DNA from: Rhodoplanes elegans
GTDB taxonomy: Bacteria; Pseudomonadota; Alphaproteobacteria; Rhizobiales; Xanthobacteraceae
Reading direction: 5' to 3'
DNA: 57,148 nt
Assembly (NCBI RefSeq): GCF_016653355.1
Contig: NZ_NHSK01000213.1
Coordinates: forward strand, 1-57,148
Every line of letters begins with the position of its first letter. The stretch's first letter is position 1. The position numbers and the translations under genes are program-made. Under the pieces are notes generated by a model that saw nothing but the letters and a program-made list of their open reading frames with translations, was not told the DNA's origin and ran no database searches. Below, in pieces: positions 27,614 through 34,935 of the stretch.

Positions 27614-28363
27614 CTATGCCGCATCTTGGATTTGGCGTTCATCGAAGACAATGTAGACGTCGGTCAGATCATCCTCGGTTGGGTGCATCAGCATCGCGTA
27701 GCTGTAGCCGTCGTACGTGTTCTTGATGACCACGCCGTCATGACCCTTCGCACGGGCGCCGTCGATCGCCTCCTCATAACTGATCGGATCGTATCGGTGG
27801 CGCTCCATGTCGTAGTAGTAGGGTCGCTCCATTACGATCCGCTGGCGCTTCACATCGCCGCGCTTCGACGGCCGTAACTCCTGGAATATTCCTCGCTCAC
27901 GCAAATTATGGAACCGCGTTTGCGCGCGCTTCAGCCGCCCGAGGTACGTTTGCGCCAGATTCTTCCGCGCCGGATCGTCGTCGTATTCTCCCTCATCCAG
28001 TGCGATCGCGACGTCGTACCAATCGGTTCCGAACACCTCCGAGAGCCGATGCTCGATCTTTGCGATGGTCGCGTCGAGCCCGCGTTCTGCAGCGAGCTCG
28101 GCGGAGGCGTACGAGATCGCCACGCGCCGGTTCGAGGCGAAGAAGAACCCCTCGCAGGCATCGTTCGCGCCGGTGTTCGATCCGCACTCGGCACGATCGA
28201 ACCGCTTGAACTGTGCGAACGTGCCGTGATAGCCGACCGCTCGGAGCGACGCAGGGCCCATGTACCGCGACTGACAACGCACGCGCGCGCCGGCGCGCCA
28301 CGTCTTCTGTAGGTAGACGTAGCGGCGGCCGCGAATGGTTTTGATGACGCGATACCAATCCAT
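27614..28363 (-). CDS. ADP-ribosyltransferase-like protein (ART-PolyVal type)
   Basis: A 249-residue protein. The first 40 residues (VIKTIRGRRYVYLQKTWRAGARVRCQSRYMG) match the small basic domain seen at the start of many mobile-element proteins. From about 44 the pattern YHGTFAQFKRFD ... GFFFASNRRVAISYAS and, at the end, GHDGVVIKNTYDG ... DVYIVFDERQIQ follows the ADP-ribosyltransferase domain found in polyvalent phage and plasmid proteins. Such proteins may modify host targets on DNA entry. The ATG at 28,363 was chosen because it opens the conserved domain; the frame is open further upstream. Confidence 0.65.
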   Translation of the reverse strand: MDWYRVIKTIRGRRYVYLQKTWRAGARVRCQSRYMGPASLRAVGYHGTFAQFKRFDRAECGSNTGANDACEGFFFASNRRVAISYASAELAAERGLDATIAKIEHRLSEVFGTDWYDVAIALDEGEYDDDPARKNLAQTYLGRLKRAQTRFHNLRERGIFQELRPSKRGDVKRQRIVMERPYYYDMERHRYDPISYEEAIDGARAKGHDGVVIKNTYDGYSYAMLMHPTEDDLTDVYIVFDERQIQDAA

Positions 28364-28710
28364 GCCGGACTGATTGCCATGGCCACGGAGTGATGAAACC
28401 GTTCGCGATGGTGCGCCATGTGCCGCTGCGTGCGCCCGTGCACGAACGCCGCACCAAAACGTGATCGGCCGCTTTCCCGCTTCCCCGAGGCTGATGGCGG
28501 CACATTTCGGCATTTCACGGACAGTACCTTGGCTACCCCGCCATCTGTCGCCGCTTGTCGAGGCCTGTCGCACCCGGTGCGGCAAGCCGCGGCATTTCGC
28601 GACATGTCGCGGCCGGTCATCTCGCGTCCGCCGCGGTACAATTTGTTCAGCGCCTCCGTCCCGCACGTCGGCATCCGCCTCAGATGTCGACTAGCGCGAC
28701 GGAGGAATAC
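28364..28710. promoter_or_regulatory. Divergent promoter region with GCGACATGTCGC palindrome (site 3)
   Basis: These 347 bases between divergent genes contain TGTCGC half-sites at about 28,547-28,573, a perfect 14-nt palindrome CGCGACATGTCGCG at 28,598-28,611, and a TACAAT -10 box at 28,636-28,641, 24 bases further. The palindrome core equals those inside the HTH/coiled-coil gene at 16.1 and 16.5 kb, so it is a likely operator for that protein. The structured leader of the next gene starts just after the -10 box. Confidence 0.65.
28636..28710 (+). promoter_or_regulatory. Structured 5' leader, copy A (promoter plus RBS-sequestering hairpin)
   Basis: TACAAT is followed by CAGCGCCTCCGTCCC, which pairs with the later GACGGAGG ribosome-binding site. 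Inside lies a second stem GTCGGCATC/GATGTCGAC. The same -10 box, leader start and first codons occur at 29,540 and 31,521. Confidence 0.75.
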
Positions 28711-28953
28711 ATGAGTGTTCTTTCACAGGATGCGAAGGCCGCGAAATTGCAGGCGCTCGCTGAGAGTGCCGGATACACCAGCGTCGATACGATGCTGCAA
28801 GACCGCGTCACGGATAGCATCGCCCCGGCGATCTGCACCGATCCCGACTGCTCGTACACGACCGAGATGGAGCCGGATCAGGATCGCGGATGGTGCGAGG
28901 CGTGCGCCAAGAACTCGGTCGCGAGCGCATTCGTGCTCGCCGGCCTCATCTGA
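28711..28953 (+). CDS. Small zinc-ribbon protein (paralogue 1)
   Basis: An 80-residue protein: helical N-terminal half, then PAICTDPDCSYTTEMEPDQDRGWCEACAKNSVASAFVLAGLI, a zinc-binding pattern with two CxxxxC/CxxC pairs that is common among proteobacterial plasmid and island proteins of unknown role. GGAGG is placed six bases before the ATG but is paired in the leader hairpin. A paralogue (about 55% identical by eye) is at 29,616. A zinc-ribbon gene follows at 28,964. Confidence 0.75.
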   Translation: MSVLSQDAKAAKLQALAESAGYTSVDTMLQDRVTDSIAPAICTDPDCSYTTEMEPDQDRGWCEACAKNSVASAFVLAGLI

Positions 28954-28963
28954 GGAGCAGGCC

Positions 28964-29149
28964 ATGGCGCGGTTCCGTAATCACTACCGCTGCCCCACGT
29001 GCGATTGCACCTGGTCGGACGATTGGGACGCGACGTGCGACGACGATTGCCCGAACTGCGGAGCGCGTCACATCTCACCGGAAGAGAGCGAGGACATCGC
29101 GCCGGAGTGCGAACCGCACGAGCGCACGAGCACGATCCTCAACGACTGA
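28964..29149 (+). CDS. Small acidic zinc-ribbon protein
   Basis: A 61-residue product, MARFRNHYRCPTCDCTWSDDWDATCDDDCPNCGARHISPEESED..., with two CxxC pairs (CPTC, CPNC) plus extra Cys residues, and a very acidic tail. This type is common on alphaproteobacterial plasmids; its role is unknown. The ATG at 28,964 has GAGGAG eight bases upstream and lies ten bases after the previous stop, so the two are in one operon. Confidence 0.72.
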   Translation: MARFRNHYRCPTCDCTWSDDWDATCDDDCPNCGARHISPEESEDIAPECEPHERTSTILND

Positions 29150-29296
29150 CGTTCAGCCGATCGCCAGCCATCATGACGCGGGCGGAGAACCGCTTGAGCA
29201 TCGCAAGCGCCGCCCATGGGCTACGTCTGGAGACATGCCCCGGGAGTGCTACTGCATAGGCTTCCGCGCTCCCACCAGTGCGACCGTTTTGACGTC

Positions 29297-29328
29297 GAGC
29301 CTCGCCACAAGCGGGGCTCTTTCTTTCG
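29297..29328 (+). terminator. Intrinsic terminator
   Basis: GAGCCTCGC and GCGGGGCTC (29,297-29,319) pair around CACAA and are followed by TTTCTTTC. It ends the 28.7-29.1 kb operon 150 bases after its last stop. Confidence 0.7.
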
Positions 29329-29329
29329 A

Positions 29330-29476
29330 TCAGCGCGCAGTGGCGTGTGCAGTCTGCTGCTCGTGTGGTGATTGGACTGCGATGGCGTGAGACAGCGCAA
29401 AGACAGACGCCGTCAGAACCGCCGCTGAAACAAGAAGCGAAATCCCCAGCGCTCGAACGCCCCACTCTGCATTCAT
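29330..29476 (-). CDS. Possible 48-residue single-span membrane protein
   Basis: The frame MNAEWGVRALGISLLVSAAVLTASVFALSHAIAVQS... gives one hydrophobic helix and a short polar tail. GGGGAG lies a few bases upstream of its ATG on the minus strand. It sits opposite to its neighbours in an otherwise empty gap. No family is recognised and it may be chance coding. Confidence 0.4.
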   Translation of the reverse strand: MNAEWGVRALGISLLVSAAVLTASVFALSHAIAVQSPHEQQTAHATAR

Positions 29477-29539
29477 CTGACTTCTCCCCACCCGTACCCC
29501 CACAGGCGCTTCGAAATGCGTGCGAAGTGAGGCCGTGCG

Positions 29540-29615
29540 GTAAAATCAGAGCAGGTCCTCCGTCCCGTCCGCCGGCACCCACTTCGGATGTCGGCCCCGC
29601 GGAACGGAGTGTCAC
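29540..29615 (+). promoter_or_regulatory. Structured 5' leader, copy B
   Basis: TAAAAT is followed by CCTCCGTCCCGTCCGCCGGC, with CTCCGT pairing to ACGGAG in front of the ATG. The inner stem is GCCGGCA/TGTCGGC, different in sequence from copies A and C but keeping the pairing. Confidence 0.75.
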
Positions 29616-29858
29616 ATGCGTGATCTTTCACACGACCAACGACACCGAAAGCTGAGAACGCTCGCCAGAGCGGCCGAGTATGCATCCGTCGAGGAGATGC
29701 TCGAAGCGTGCACCGAAGCTGCCACCGTGCCCGCCATCTGCACCGAGTTTGGTTGCTCGCACACGACCCGGACGGACCGCGACGCGGATAGTGCCCGGTG
29801 TGAGGCTTGCGGACGCAACACCGTCGCGAGCGCGATCGTGCTCGCGTATTTCGCGTAG
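29616..29858 (+). CDS. Small zinc-ribbon protein (paralogue 2)
   Basis: An 80-residue paralogue of the 28,711 product with the same plan: MRDLSHDQRHRKLRTLARAAEY, then PAICTEFGCSHTTRTDRDADSARCEACGRNTVASAIVLAYF. The Cys pattern is kept while the acidic EPDQDRGW segment has diverged. The ATG follows the ACGGAG of structured leader B. The ArdC-like gene begins nine bases after its stop behind TAGGAGG, so they are cotranscribed. Confidence 0.75.
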   Translation: MRDLSHDQRHRKLRTLARAAEYASVEEMLEACTEAATVPAICTEFGCSHTTRTDRDADSARCEACGRNTVASAIVLAYFA

Positions 29859-29867
29859 GAGGCTGTC

Positions 29868-30749
29868 ATGCAGATGGCCGCACTCTACGAAAGCGTGACC
29901 CGCAGCATCATCGAGGATCTGGAGAAGGGCGTCCCCGCGTGGGTGCAGCCGTGGCGAACGAAACGGCGTACGAGCCTCGGACTGCTCCCCGCTAACATCG
30001 CGACAGGTCGCACCTACAGCGGCATCAACATCCCGATCCTCTGGGCCGCAGCCAAACGGGCCGGATATCCCGACCCGGCATGGATGACCTTTCGCCAGGC
30101 GCGTGCCCTGAATGCGAACGTCCGCAAGGGCGAGCGAGGCACCCACATCGTCTTCACCCGCAAGCTCACCATCACGGAGGAGGACGAAGAGAAGCGGATC
30201 AGCATGCTGCGGAACTACTGCGTCTTCAACGTCGCCCAGATCGATGGGCTTCCGGCGAAAATCGCAGCGCCGGAGGAAGTCCCGCCTTCCATCGATAGTG
30301 ACGTGCAGCGCTTCATCGACGCGACCGGGGCGGACATTCGCCATGGTGGGAGTGTCGCATGCTTCGTCCCGTCGCTTGATCTCATCCAGCTGCCGCCGCG
30401 CTCGGCGTTCACCACGATCGAGAGCTACTTCGCGACCGGGCTGCACGAGCTCGGTCACTGGAGCGGATTCGTCACTCGCCTCAATCGAGACCTGCGCCAC
30501 CGCTTCGGCTCCCGGGCGTACGCGGCTGAGGAATTGATCGCCGAGTTGACGTCGGCGTTCCTCTGCGCCCATCTCGGCGTGAATGGCGAGCTACGGCACG
30601 CCTCGTACATCGACTCGTGGATATCGCTGCTAAAAGACGATCCTCGCGCCATCGTCACCGCGGCGAGCAAGGCGAGCCAGGCCGCCGACTTTCTCCGCTC
30701 GCTCACCGGCGAGCGGCCACGGGAAGACGAATCCCCCGATTCTGCCTGA
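29868..30749 (+). CDS. ArdC-like antirestriction protein
   Basis: The 293-residue product matches ArdC/TraC-1 type proteins: an N-terminal ssDNA-binding domain (LYESVTRSIIEDLEKGVPAWVQPWR ... NIATGRTYSGINIPILW, MTFRQARALNANVRKGERGTHIVF) and a C-terminal zinc-metallopeptidase-like domain with HELGHW at about 193-198 and AAEELIAELTSAFLC giving the third ligand. ArdC coats incoming single strands and protects them from restriction. A strong ribosome-binding site (TAGGAGG) lies before the ATG. A terminator follows at 30,835. Confidence 0.88.
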   Translation: MQMAALYESVTRSIIEDLEKGVPAWVQPWRTKRRTSLGLLPANIATGRTYSGINIPILWAAAKRAGYPDPAWMTFRQARALNANVRKGERGTHIVFTRKLTITEEDEEKRISMLRNYCVFNVAQIDGLPAKIAAPEEVPPSIDSDVQRFIDATGADIRHGGSVACFVPSLDLIQLPPRSAFTTIESYFATGLHELGHWSGFVTRLNRDLRHRFGSRAYAAEELIAELTSAFLCAHLGVNGELRHASYIDSWISLLKDDPRAIVTAASKASQAADFLRSLTGERPREDESPDSA

Positions 30750-30834
30750 TCCACATCAAGGCGGAACCGGTCGCAACGGCCGATGGTGTTTTCGGAGACG
30801 TCTCGTGTCACGGGGGTGCATGGGACGACATCCC

Positions 30835-30872
30835 GCGGGCGACTCGGTATCCGAGTTCGCCCGCATTTTTTT
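30835..30872 (+). terminator. Intrinsic terminator after the ArdC-like gene
   Basis: GCGGGCGACTCGG and CCGAGTTCGCCCGC form a long stem (30,835-30,864) followed by ATTTTTTT. Confidence 0.85.
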
Positions 30873-30941
30873 GATCGAATCCTGTCTCGCGCGATCCGGC
30901 CGCCTCTTCGTATGCGGCCCGAGGTCTCAGCGGAGGCGCCC

Positions 30942-31505
30942 ATGCGCTATGAAGCTGTCGTCTTCGATTGTTTCGGCGTCTTGTGCCCGGATGTCGGACA
31001 CCAGTGGCTTGCGCAGACGTTCCCTGAGGCGGAAGCCGCAGAGATCGTCCGGACGCTCTTCGTGGCAGCCGACCATGGTCGGATTTCCCAGGAGACTCTC
31101 TTTGCGGAGCTTGGGAAAAGGTCGCACCGACCGCCCGCGCTCGTCGAGCTGGATTGGATTGGGCTTCTAACCATCCACGCGGACGTAGTGGCCCTCGTCC
31201 AGCGACTGCGACCGAGCCGCAAGCTCGGGCTGCTGACGAATGCGCCGTCCGCGTTCGTCCGGGAGATGTTGCGGAACCACAAACTAGAGAAGCTGTTCGA
31301 TTCGATCGTCGTATCGAGCGAGATTGGACACGCGAAGCCGGACGCCCAGGCATTCCGGGCGATCCTGGCCGCCCTATGTGCCGAGCCGCACCAGGCAGTC
31401 ATGATCGACGACAACCCGCGGAATGTCGCTGCGGCCGAGGGCATCGGCATGGATGGCCTCCTCTTCCGATCGGCCGGCGAACTAGAGCTGGCCCTCTTTC
31501 CCTGA
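30942..31505 (+). CDS. HAD-superfamily hydrolase-like protein
   Basis: A 187-residue HAD subfamily IA protein with a short cap. Motif I reads VVFDCFGVLCPD, motif II LLTNAP, motif III GHAKPDAQAF and motif IV AVMIDDNPRNV. In motif I the nucleophile Asp is present but the usual second, acid/base Asp is Phe, so ordinary phosphatase activity is doubtful. Start at 30,942 behind CGGAGG. Substrate unknown. It is a single-gene unit between two terminator-bounded units. Confidence 0.75.
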   Translation: MRYEAVVFDCFGVLCPDVGHQWLAQTFPEAEAAEIVRTLFVAADHGRISQETLFAELGKRSHRPPALVELDWIGLLTIHADVVALVQRLRPSRKLGLLTNAPSAFVREMLRNHKLEKLFDSIVVSSEIGHAKPDAQAFRAILAALCAEPHQAVMIDDNPRNVAAAEGIGMDGLLFRSAGELELALFP

Positions 31506-31520
31506 CACCCGCGTCGCTGC

Positions 31521-31597
31521 GCTACAATGAGCGCAGCGCCTCCGTCCCGTCCGCCGGCACCCGAGAGTGGGTTCCGGCCAGCAGGACGGAGAGTTCC
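31521..31597 (+). promoter_or_regulatory. Structured 5' leader, copy C
   Basis: TACAAT is followed by CAGCGCCTCCGTCCCGTCC, whose CTCCGTCC pairs with GGACGGAG before the ATG. The inner stem is GCCGG-ACCC/GGGT-CCGGC. The first 19 bases after the promoter are the same as in copies A and B, although the gene that follows is unrelated. Confidence 0.75.
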
Positions 31598-31942
31598 ATG
31601 AGCGTTCTTTCACATACCCTGAAGACCGAGCGCATCCGCGAGCTGAACGACGCCTTCCGGAGGACGTTCGAAGGCGGCCGCGTCATGCTCACCGTCGGAT
31701 TCCAATCTCTGCCCGAGGCTGTGCGGCGCGAGGCGATCGAGCGTGTCAAAACCTTCGACGAGTTCGACGCCGACAACGACCCGCATGGCGAGCACGACTT
31801 CCTCGACTTCGAGATCCAAGGGCGGAAGCTCTTCGCCAAGATCGACTACTACGATCTCGCGATGATCTACGGCAGTGAGGATCCGAGCGATCCGTCGCAG
31901 ACCACCCGCGTCATGACCATCATGCTTGCCGCGGAGTACTGA
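31598..31942 (+). CDS. DUF3768 family protein
   Basis: The 114-residue product fits DUF3768: RIRELNDAFRRTFEGGRVMLTVGFQSL, then FDEFDADNDPHGEHDFLDFEI, LFAKIDYYDLAMIYGSEDPSDPSQTTRVMTIMLAAEY. The family is common on alphaproteobacterial plasmids and islands; no function is known. Its first codons (ATGAGCGTTCTTTCACA) equal those of the unrelated zinc-ribbon genes that share the same leader. It is followed after one base by a 70-residue gene. Confidence 0.85.
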   Translation: MSVLSHTLKTERIRELNDAFRRTFEGGRVMLTVGFQSLPEAVRREAIERVKTFDEFDADNDPHGEHDFLDFEIQGRKLFAKIDYYDLAMIYGSEDPSDPSQTTRVMTIMLAAEY

Positions 31943-31943
31943 G

Positions 31944-32156
31944 ATGCACGGCAACGCACGACGAGTCTATGCGCTCGCGGACTTCACCGTCGAGCGCCGC
32001 GGCAGGGGATGGTACTTCGCGCGAACATCCCGCTTCGGCGAAAAGCACGCCGAGAAGGGGCCGTATTCGAGCGAGGTCAGCGTCGCGCTCATGATCGCGC
32101 GCGAGATCATCCGGGAGATTGCGAGACGCGATGCACCGTATCGCCTCTCCGGGTAA
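31944..32156 (+). CDS. Small protein of unknown function
   Basis: A 70-residue product, MHGNARRVYALADFTVERRGRGWYFARTSRFGEKHAEKGPYSSEVSVALMIAREIIREIARRD..., with a beta-rich start and a C-terminal helix. It begins one base after the DUF3768 stop and is certainly cotranscribed with it. Similar small proteins accompany DUF3768 genes on plasmids, but I cannot name a family. A terminator follows at 32,175. Confidence 0.6.
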   Translation: MHGNARRVYALADFTVERRGRGWYFARTSRFGEKHAEKGPYSSEVSVALMIAREIIREIARRDAPYRLSG

Positions 32157-32174
32157 CCGGTAAGTGCCCTTCGC

Positions 32175-32207
32175 GAAAGCGTACCGCCAATGGTACGCTT
32201 TCTTCTT
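32175..32207 (+). terminator. Intrinsic terminator after the DUF3768 operon
   Basis: GAAAGCGTACC (32,175-32,185) pairs perfectly with GGTACGCTTTC (32,192-32,202), followed by TTCTT. Confidence 0.8.
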
Positions 32208-32256
32208 GTTCGCCCCTCGCGAGGCCCGGCATTCCACATCTCGGAGAACCACCCTC

Positions 32257-32544
32257 ATGTGGTCGTTTCAGATTGATCCCCTCGTCGCGGTCGGCGTCAT
32301 GGTCGCTACCGCCACGACCGACGCTGCCTACGTCATGTTCACGGCCGCGGTTGTGGCGCGCCGCAGAATGCCGGCGGCGACGTGGAGCAGCGTGTGGTAC
32401 CTGCTCTCGTCCTTCGCGGTCATCAGCTACACGAATAATTGGGTCTACGTGCTGTTCGCGGCGGCCGGATCGTGGATCGGCGCGTTTGTCACGATCACGT
32501 TTTTGCACCGGACCCCGCCGCCACTCGGCCCGGCGCCTCAATAG
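32257..32544 (+). CDS. Small three-helix membrane protein
   Basis: A 95-residue protein with hydrophobic segments at about 7-32 (DPLVAVGVMVATATTDAAYVMFTAAVV), 44-58 and 62-82 (NNWVYVLFAAAGSWIGAFVTITF) and a Pro-rich tail. It resembles small inner-membrane proteins of unknown function found next to phage or plasmid genes. The ATG at 32,257 is not preceded by a strong ribosome-binding site. It converges on the H-NS gene. Confidence 0.6.
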   Translation: MWSFQIDPLVAVGVMVATATTDAAYVMFTAAVVARRRMPAATWSSVWYLLSSFAVISYTNNWVYVLFAAAGSWIGAFVTITFLHRTPPPLGPAPQ

Positions 32545-32568
32545 ACGCCGGGCACCTGAGCCGTCGGT

Positions 32569-32973
32569 TCAGCCGTTCTTGCGCCCCGGCTTCTTTGCCA
32601 CGGCCCGTCCACGCTTCTTCGCGACCGGCACGGCCGCGGCGGCGACGCGCCGCTCCTCCTCTGCCGCTTCCCCGACGGCGAACTCCTCGATCGAGTGCCC
32701 CTCGTCGAGCAGCGCCGCGAGCCACTTCGGCCGGGCACCGCGGCCGGCCCACGTCTCGCCGTTCGGGCCGACATACCGCGGGGGCACCTTCACGCCTTTG
32801 AGCGCGCTCGCGCCCCTGCCTGCGCCCTTTGCCGGCCGGCCGCCAACGCTCTGGCCGAGGCGCGCGAGTTGCTTGCGCAGATCGTCCGCGCGCTCCGCGA
32901 GCGCCTCGTCAATCTCGCCCCGCAGCGCGAGAAGCTCTTCCACGTCCATGCTCTTCAGATTGATGGCTGCCAT
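32569..32973 (-). CDS. H-NS family nucleoid-associated protein
   Basis: A 134-residue H-NS/MvaT-like silencer: N-terminal oligomerisation helices (LKSMDVEELLALRGEIDEALAERADDLRKQLARL), a basic linker (GRPAKGAGRGA) and the DNA-binding motif PPRYVGPNGETWAGRGARPKWLAALLDEGHSIEEFAV with the AT-hook-like TWAGRGARPKWL. The C-terminal tail is Lys/Arg/Ala-rich (KKRGRAVAKKPGRK). Plasmid-borne H-NS proteins hide AT-richer cargo and lower its cost to the host. Confidence 0.9.
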   Translation of the reverse strand: MAAINLKSMDVEELLALRGEIDEALAERADDLRKQLARLGQSVGGRPAKGAGRGASALKGVKVPPRYVGPNGETWAGRGARPKWLAALLDEGHSIEEFAVGEAAEEERRVAAAAVPVAKKRGRAVAKKPGRKNG

Positions 32974-33084
32974 TCGACTCTCCGATACGACCCAAGACGG
33001 AGGATCACCCTACAGCGATTCGATACGAGCGGACCGGATTGAAGCAATCGTGCACCGAAGAAGCGCATGATATCCGGTAATAAG

Positions 33085-33741
33085 CTAACGCTTTTCCGAC
33101 GGTCGCCAGAAACGATCCTCCGTCCTCGCCGGCTGTTCATCAGGACGACGGAAACGTTCCTCTCGAACCGAAATCCCAAGACTTCGATGGAAGACGGCTA
33201 CATAGTCGAGGTTGGCGGCCAAGTCCCGTCCAATCTCTCCATTCGGTACCGGCAGGCCAAGCGCGGCTCCCCCTGTCGATGCGACCGAGAAAACGCAGGC
33301 ATCCGGCTGCAGCCGTTTGAATAGTTCATACTCGTCGATTATTCCCTGCATGCCTCCGATAAATACAGCGGCCGAGAATTTAAAATCCGAGAACATTTTC
33401 TCGCGCATGCGCCGAAGGCTGCCTTCGCGATCGCCCGGAACTTCATCGACGTAGCTGACATTCTGGAATCGAGCGTTATCCTCTGGAAACTCATCCTTGA
33501 AATATAGGGACTGATAGAGCTTGACCCAACTGCCGTAATCAACCCCTATATCTTCCGCAACTACGCAAATCATTGGCGTGATGGCGGGGTGCCCACCCCA
33601 TACCAGAAGACGGCGCCCCAAGGTTACATACACCAGTGCCGAAACTGCAGCGTTGATCGCGACTGTGTCGGCCGTTTCAGCAAATTTCGGGCTTCGTTTC
33701 GGATCAGGCACGCTGGCAGACAAAAAAATCGCACTAGGCAT
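33085..33741 (-). CDS. SLOG-domain protein, third gene of TIR/SLOG operon
   Basis: A 218-residue protein with the nucleotide-ligand-binding SLOG fold: IFLSASVPDPKRSPKFAETADTVAINAAV, LLVWGGHPAITPMICVVAEDIGV, KLYQSLYFKDEFPEDNARFQNV, REGSLRRMREKMF and AAVFIGGMQGIIDEYELF, then STGGAA. SLOG domains sense NAD-derived signals in Thoeris ThsA and related defence proteins. It starts one base after the stop of the TIR gene (TAA-A-ATG), within the same minus-strand operon. The last 25 residues carry a repeated RFWRP/RFRRP segment. No effector domain is attached, so it is probably a sensor subunit. Confidence 0.78.
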   Translation of the reverse strand: MPSAIFLSASVPDPKRSPKFAETADTVAINAAVSALVYVTLGRRLLVWGGHPAITPMICVVAEDIGVDYGSWVKLYQSLYFKDEFPEDNARFQNVSYVDEVPGDREGSLRRMREKMFSDFKFSAAVFIGGMQGIIDEYELFKRLQPDACVFSVASTGGAALGLPVPNGEIGRDLAANLDYVAVFHRSLGISVREERFRRPDEQPARTEDRFWRPSEKR

Positions 33742-33742
33742 T

Positions 33743-34912
33743 TTAGCTCTCCCACGCTGCGAGCGTCCATCCCGCTTCGGAGACTTTGATTGCCTTCACC
33801 GTTGCGATATTTTCGTCTAGCCATTTAAGATGCGCGTTCCAGGACTCCCGAATTCCGATGTGGTCATAAACGATGACCGGCGCGCCTAGTTGCTCCGCGC
33901 GCCGAGCCTTGTCGGCAATGTCGTAGAAAACTTCCGCAGTTGGAATTCCAACGACGGGGTACGCCCATATTCTTTGATCGTCTGGAAGACGCACGCAGAT
34001 CGCGCGGTGCGCCCCGATTCCCTCTATCTTTGCTCCGATTTTTTCGACGTCCGCGCGAAGCCGACCGGTTATGGATAGATACCGCGACGCGATGCTGCGG
34101 CTTCGTAGATGCTCAACCGCGAGAACAATTTTATCGGCCACCTCATCTCTTATCGGGCCAGACGGCCCGCTGAGAGCGTCCGCATCGAGGTGGATCGTCT
34201 CGGCCATGTCTGTCAGCCTGCTCGGCGTATGGCCAGGCCACACAACGCGAAGCACCTGAATATCTTTCGCGCGAGCGCGCCCAATTTCTTGTCGGGTCCA
34301 CCTGCTATCGAAATACGCCGGAGTATCCAGCATAACGACGACATCAGAATCGCAAAGTCGGTGCCAGAGAACATCCTGGAACGGATCTCCCGGCCGTATA
34401 TCGTGAGTGTCGAGAAATACGTCAAATCCGCGGGCTGCGGTTAAATCGTGGAGCTGCATCGCAGCAGCCCGTGACTCGATACGCCTGTAGCTGATAAACA
34501 CGCGGCGCTGACGCCTCAGAAGGCCGACGCATTCAAGCAACGCACAAGCCAGCTCCTCAAGCTCCGGATCATCTGGCCGACAACGAAGACCATTTGACGC
34601 GTGCAGGATCTCCGGGATGTTCGTCGTGAAATCTTGAGGAGGATCCAGTATCGGTATGATCGGTGAATTCGTGCTGATAAGATCGCGCACGGCCGGAAGG
34701 TCGGTGTGCGGCACACCACCAAAGTACGCTGCAGCGAACGCGGCCCGCCTTTCGCGCCCGTTGACGCTCGCGCCGTCATATACGACGACGTCCGTTCCGA
34801 TGACCAGGCCGAAATCGTCGAGCATCCCTCGAAGAGTGGCTTGCAGCGTCAGGCGCTGCTGGTCGGTTACACTCCCGAGAACACCGATCCCGTATATGCC
34901 CAACTTCGTCAC
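33743..34912 (-). CDS. TIR-domain protein, second gene of TIR/SLOG operon
   Basis: A 389-residue protein in three parts: an N-terminal domain of about 135 residues that I do not recognise (starts TKLGIYGIGVLGSVTDQQR), a TIR domain at about 137-270 (RVFISYRRIESRAAAMQLHDLTAARGFDVFLDTHDIRPG ... DSRWTRQEIGRA, with Glu209 as the likely NADase glutamate), and a C-terminal domain (AICVRLPDDQRIWAYPVVGIPT ... HLKWLDENIATVK) of unknown role. TIR enzymes cleave NAD+ either to kill or to make a signal. GTG start at 34,912, without a clear ribosome-binding site. Confidence 0.78.
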   Translation of the reverse strand: MTKLGIYGIGVLGSVTDQQRLTLQATLRGMLDDFGLVIGTDVVVYDGASVNGRERRAAFAAAYFGGVPHTDLPAVRDLISTNSPIIPILDPPQDFTTNIPEILHASNGLRCRPDDPELEELACALLECVGLLRRQRRVFISYRRIESRAAAMQLHDLTAARGFDVFLDTHDIRPGDPFQDVLWHRLCDSDVVVMLDTPAYFDSRWTRQEIGRARAKDIQVLRVVWPGHTPSRLTDMAETIHLDADALSGPSGPIRDEVADKIVLAVEHLRSRSIASRYLSITGRLRADVEKIGAKIEGIGAHRAICVRLPDDQRIWAYPVVGIPTAEVFYDIADKARRAEQLGAPVIVYDHIGIRESWNAHLKWLDENIATVKAIKVSEAGWTLAAWES

Positions 34913-34935
34913 CGTGTTGTTCGAGTGAGCTTCGC

